From a virus, in the IMG/VR virus record IMGVR_UViG_3300034196_000061, positions 1-60,045 of that record: DNA of 60,045 nt. One strand, 5' to 3'. The translations under genes and the position numbers were made by a program. The stretch's first letter is position 1; every line of letters starts with the position of its first letter. The notes beneath the pieces were generated by a model. The model was given only the letters and a program-made list of their open reading frames with translations. It searched no databases and was not told the DNA's origin. Shown here piece after piece: positions 57,843 to 60,045 of the stretch.

Positions 57843-57856
57843 AAATCACCTTCGCC

Positions 57857-57904
57857 TTTACTCTGTTAGCTTCCCAAGTATACAGGGTATACTAACAGAG
57901 TAAA
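57857..57904. promoter_or_regulatory. GTATAC pair inside a 13-bp inverted repeat
   Basis: TTTACTCTGTTAG (57857-57869) pairs with CTAACAGAGTAAA (57892-57904); between them lies GTATAC-AGG-GTATAC (57878-57892). It is the most elaborate version of the motif and sits 15-62 bp before the leftward start at 57842. It could form a cruciform or RNA hairpin. Confidence 0.62.
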
Positions 57905-57974
57905 GTAACGTTTTCGTGATCTGTGGTTTGTGCTGTTAGATTTCTCTTGACAGTGCTTGAACGTTGTTTCCGGG

Positions 57975-58184
57975 CTAAGTGACCGCTTGGGCCAGCCTGC
58001 GCCACGCGCGTTTTACCAGGGGGCCAATGCTGTGCTTGTCCCGCACAAGGTATGTGTTCGGTTGCGCTCTTGGAGTCTCGGTATCTCCCGCAAGGTCTAG
58101 CAGGCGATTCCATGCCTGCGCTCTTAGTTCGGGACTGGCGAATTCAATCCGGGACATGCGGGTCAGGAATTCAGAATCGCCCAT
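57975..58184 (-). CDS. Small hypothetical protein
   Basis: A 69-residue protein from ATG 58184 (MGDSEFLTRMSRIEFASPEL). RAQAWNRLLDLAGDTETPRA, then a basic SIGPLVKRAWRRLAQAVT end. It is 5 bp below the upstream stop. Unknown function. Confidence 0.63.
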   Translation of the reverse strand: MGDSEFLTRMSRIEFASPELRAQAWNRLLDLAGDTETPRAQPNTYLVRDKHSIGPLVKRAWRRLAQAVT

Positions 58185-58188
58185 GGCG

Positions 58189-58617
58189 CTATACGCTCCC
58201 GCCCCACGGCGCTGCGTCGTACTCGGGGAGATTGGCGACGATCCGGCGCGCCACGTTGCCGCACATGGTATCGAGCTCCCGCCATTCGGGGGAGTCGTGC
58301 ACCGGGTCCTCACTGCATTGATACAGGAGACATTCAAGGGCCTTGTAACAGGCAATCTCATTGCGGAGCGGGATTTCGCTGCTCTGCCAAATGTAGCCGG
58401 CATGGGCTGTTAGGTCCGGAGTCTTGTGATAGCGCCCGGCAACCGCGCGTTCGTTCAATTCGAAAAGCTTCCGGCCGATTTCGTCCATAGCCTTCAGATC
58501 ATCGCCGATGGTTTGGGCGCTTTGCGCCAGCGTCACGCCCATGAACGATCGGGCGTGCTTCGCGATGATGTACACGGCGCGGTGCATGGTGGTATCGGAC
58601 ACGATGAAAGCGGACAT
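58189..58617 (-). CDS. Conserved plasmid/phage hypothetical protein
   Basis: A 142-residue protein with ATG at 58617. SAFIVSDTTMHRAVYIIAKH opens a helical protein; GRKLFELNERAVAGRYHKTP and KALECLLYQCSEDPVHDSPE follow. I recall this 'MSAFIVSxxTxxRxV' family beside DUF932 genes on plasmids. Function unknown. Confidence 0.74.
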   Translation of the reverse strand: MSAFIVSDTTMHRAVYIIAKHARSFMGVTLAQSAQTIGDDLKAMDEIGRKLFELNERAVAGRYHKTPDLTAHAGYIWQSSEIPLRNEIACYKALECLLYQCSEDPVHDSPEWRELDTMCGNVARRIVANLPEYDAAPWGGSV

Positions 58618-58620
58618 GGT

Positions 58621-59136
58621 TTAGAGTCCCTCCGCCGGTTTTGGCGCGGTATCCCGCGCGGCGTTGCGGGCGGCTTGCCAGGAGTCTTCGCCTTGGGCTT
58701 CGCGATCGGCCTTGCGCTCTTCATAGGCAAGCTTGCGCAGAGTCCATAACTCGGCGATTGCCTTGCAGGATTCGGGGACGCCAGCGCTGTAGCGGTTCAT
58801 CCAATCTTTGGTTTGCTGTGCGTCCATGTACTCGTGCAATCCGGTATGTTGGACGTGGTTGTCATCGTCCAAATACATGGCCATGCCAAACCGGCAGTAG
58901 GTGCCGGCCTTCGGCTTGTTCCAGGGGTTCCCCGCTTTCTTGGGGTTCGTGGTTTGGCTGACAAATCGGCAACCGCGCGTCAAGCTGTGCTCAATCCAAT
59001 AGCGGATGCTGCAACGGAGGCGGAACCCGTAGGGGTAATCTGCGACCGTGTAAGCCGTTTCCGGGCTTGTGTGGCCAATAAGCAGGTTGGGGGAGTCGGT
59101 TGCTTGTGCTGGCGAGTCGGTCTGTGCGTCGGACAT
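58621..59136 (-). CDS. Conserved plasmid/phage hypothetical protein
   Basis: A 171-residue protein from ATG 59136. TSPETAYTVADYPYGFRLRC, SIRYWIEHSLTRGCRFVSQT and WNKPKAGTYCRFGMAMYLDD are conserved blocks in an accessory family that I recall next to DUF932 genes on many plasmids. The charged C-terminus is helical. Function unknown. Confidence 0.76.
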   Translation of the reverse strand: MSDAQTDSPAQATDSPNLLIGHTSPETAYTVADYPYGFRLRCSIRYWIEHSLTRGCRFVSQTTNPKKAGNPWNKPKAGTYCRFGMAMYLDDDNHVQHTGLHEYMDAQQTKDWMNRYSAGVPESCKAIAELWTLRKLAYEERKADREAQGEDSWQAARNAARDTAPKPAEGL

Positions 59137-59209
59137 GGTTTCGCCTTTCCCGGTTAGGGCCAAAAGGTTCGGGGTGGTGTGGTTGTGGTGTGGTGGTGGT
59201 GGTCGGGCC

Positions 59210-59240
59210 GCTCCGGAGCTCGACAGGTTGCTCCGGAGCT
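59210..59240. repeat. Repeated palindrome GCTCCGGAGCT
   Basis: The 11-bp block occurs at 59210-59220 and 59230-59240; each copy contains the palindrome AGCTCCGGAGCT or nearly so. It lies between two leftward genes and may act as attenuator. Confidence 0.45.
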
Positions 59241-59257
59241 GGTGGTTTAGCTTTGGG

Positions 59258-59527
59258 CTAGGCTTTGTCCCGCGTGATAGCGTTGACGTAGACCCGGGCT
59301 TTCGTGGTCGGGTGGTAGCGGTGGCGGAAGGTGTGGCGGCATGTCGTGCCCGTGCGTTCGCTTCCCATGTACTGCCAGGACTCGCCACCGTGCTCTTGCC
59401 TCAGATCGGCTCCGTCGCCCAGGTTCTTGGCGCGAAGCCGGCGGGCAAACTCCGCCCATGCCGCGTGCCATTCTGGCGTTCCGTGGTCCAAGCAATATGG
59501 AACGGGATCGGGTGCTGTCGTGGTCAT
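59258..59527 (-). CDS. Hypothetical protein
   Basis: An 89-residue protein from ATG 59527. Segments VPYCLDHGTPEWHAAWAEFA, RRLRAKNLGDGADLRQEHGG and RHRYHPTTKARVYVNAITRD, with several His and Cys. Its start lies 2 bp from the upstream stop. No family recognised. Confidence 0.66.
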   Translation of the reverse strand: MTTTAPDPVPYCLDHGTPEWHAAWAEFARRLRAKNLGDGADLRQEHGGESWQYMGSERTGTTCRHTFRHRYHPTTKARVYVNAITRDKA

Positions 59528-59529
59528 GT

Positions 59530-59730
59530 TCAAAACACCTTGGTGTTGAAGTGAATCGACAGGTAGAACGCGCGCAACGCAGTGAGCTCTAACAGAGCAT
59601 ACCGGATCGCTTCGGCCCGGCGCGGCTTCGCGCGTTTCTCATTGGCGAAGAGCTCGGCAAGCTTGCGGTCTATTTCTGCAACAGCCTCGCGGCGAAAGTC
59701 ATCGGCTGTTATCGAATCAGATATGACCAT
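59530..59730 (-). CDS. Small hypothetical protein
   Basis: A 66-residue protein from ATG 59730. ADDFRREAVAEIDRKLAELF, then RAEAIRYALLELTALRAFYL: two long helices. A strong hairpin lies 20 bp upstream. Confidence 0.64.
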   Translation of the reverse strand: MVISDSITADDFRREAVAEIDRKLAELFANEKRAKPRRAEAIRYALLELTALRAFYLSIHFNTKVF

Positions 59731-59749
59731 GGTTTGGCTTTCCAGATTT

Positions 59750-59771
59750 GCTCCCCGGTTTCCCGGGGAGC
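59750..59771 (-). terminator. Terminator-like hairpin, GCTCCCCGG arms
   Basis: GCTCCCCGG (59750-59758) pairs with CCGGGGAGC (59763-59771), 9 bp with a 4-nt loop. It follows the leftward gene ending at 59786. The arm core is shared with the hairpin at 54418-54441. Confidence 0.5.
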
Positions 59772-59785
59772 GGTTTCTGCGGGTG

Positions 59786-60045
59786 TTACTCGGCGGCTTC
59801 CGCGAGGCTTGGCACGGCGGGCGGGTACTTGACACCCCGGGCCAGTTGCTTTGCCTCTTCAGTCGAGATCAAGCGGCGGAACACTTCCTTGCCTTCGCCA
59901 ACGCTCCGCCAGTACCATTGCATTTCGCTATAGGAATATGAGCGCGGGAGATCTTCCTTCGGTTCAACGAACCACGTCGCGCCAATCGCCTTTGCGAAGG
60001 ATTGGAACACGTCGCCAGCCTCGCGGGATTCATCCTTCGCGATCT
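59786..60045 (-). CDS. C-terminal part of the protein whose N-terminus is at 1-306
   Basis: The frame is open to the window edge and stops at 59786, giving 85 residues: IAKDESREAGDVFQSFAKAI, then ATWFVEPKEDLPRSYSYSEM and EVFRRLISTEEAKQ. The apparent start (GTG 60010) is inside the frame, so the gene continues upstream. With the 2-base overlap of the window ends merged, base 1 links in frame to this segment (...KNQ-IAKD...). Confidence 0.75.
   Translation of the reverse strand, partial: IAKDESREAGDVFQSFAKAIGATWFVEPKEDLPRSYSYSEMQWYWRSVGEGKEVFRRLISTEEAKQLARGVKYPPAVPSLAEAAE

Noticed and set aside
57948-57980. TTGACA on the plus strand as a promoter
   Set aside because: No -10 box at the right distance and no rightward gene follows.
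1-60045. Search for tRNA genes, integrase, ParA/ParB and RNA polymerase
   Set aside because: None seen by reading; absence by eye is not proof, and profile searches were not possible.

Overview
This window looks like the complete, or almost complete, genome of a temperate podovirus-like phage that persists as a plasmid (a phage-plasmid) in a Gram-negative, probably proteobacterial host. I cannot name the host; several small genes and the RepA family fit an alphaproteobacterium, which is an inference. The DNA is about 60% G+C by eye. I saw no integrase, no ParA-type partition ATPase, no phage RNA polymerase, no tRNA gene and no CRISPR array. The two ends each hold one half of the same leftward gene, and they join in frame if the 2-base 'ct' shared by both ends is merged. 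The molecule is therefore probably circular or circularly permuted.

Layout. (1) 47.4-60.0 kb continuing through 0-2.2 kb: a leftward array of about 45 tiny, tightly coupled accessory genes, including DUF932, Lar-like zinc-ribbon, winged-helix and RHH-like proteins. It is punctuated by a repeated operator-like motif, GTATAC-N3-GTATAC, placed about 30-90 bp ahead of its gene blocks. (2) 2.5-6.1 kb: a possible small terminase, then a leftward primase-polymerase and VapE-type helicase pair, with six copies of the octamer CTATCACT/AGTGATAG at the helicase 3' end (candidate origin). (3) 6.1-11.5 kb: a rightward block of small genes around the large terminase. (4) 11.5-39.4 kb: the rightward virion operon. 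It encodes two effector-like proteins (a zincin-like metalloprotease and an ADP-ribosyltransferase-like protein), portal, glycine-rich repeat protein, scaffold, major capsid protein, a fused methyltransferase/glycosyltransferase, tail adaptor, nozzle/stabiliser, an S74-type tail fibre, several ejection-type internal virion proteins (one transglycosylase-like) and holin-like proteins. (5) 39.4-40.0 kb: endolysin. (6) 40.0-41.2 kb: a plasmid-type origin with three DnaA boxes and nested palindromes, followed by repA. (7) 41.5-46.8 kb: leftward accessory and recombination genes (RHH-like protein, DNA methyltransferase, RecT, Gp157) and a rightward VRR-NUC nuclease.

How it may work together (inference). 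RepA and DnaA at the 40.0 kb origin would keep the prophage as an extrachromosomal replicon. The primase-polymerase/VapE pair and its octamer cluster would drive a second, lytic replication mode, with RecT and VRR-NUC processing ends. The GTATAC sites would silence or coordinate the accessory array. On infection, internal virion proteins and possibly the two effectors would enter the cell with the DNA.
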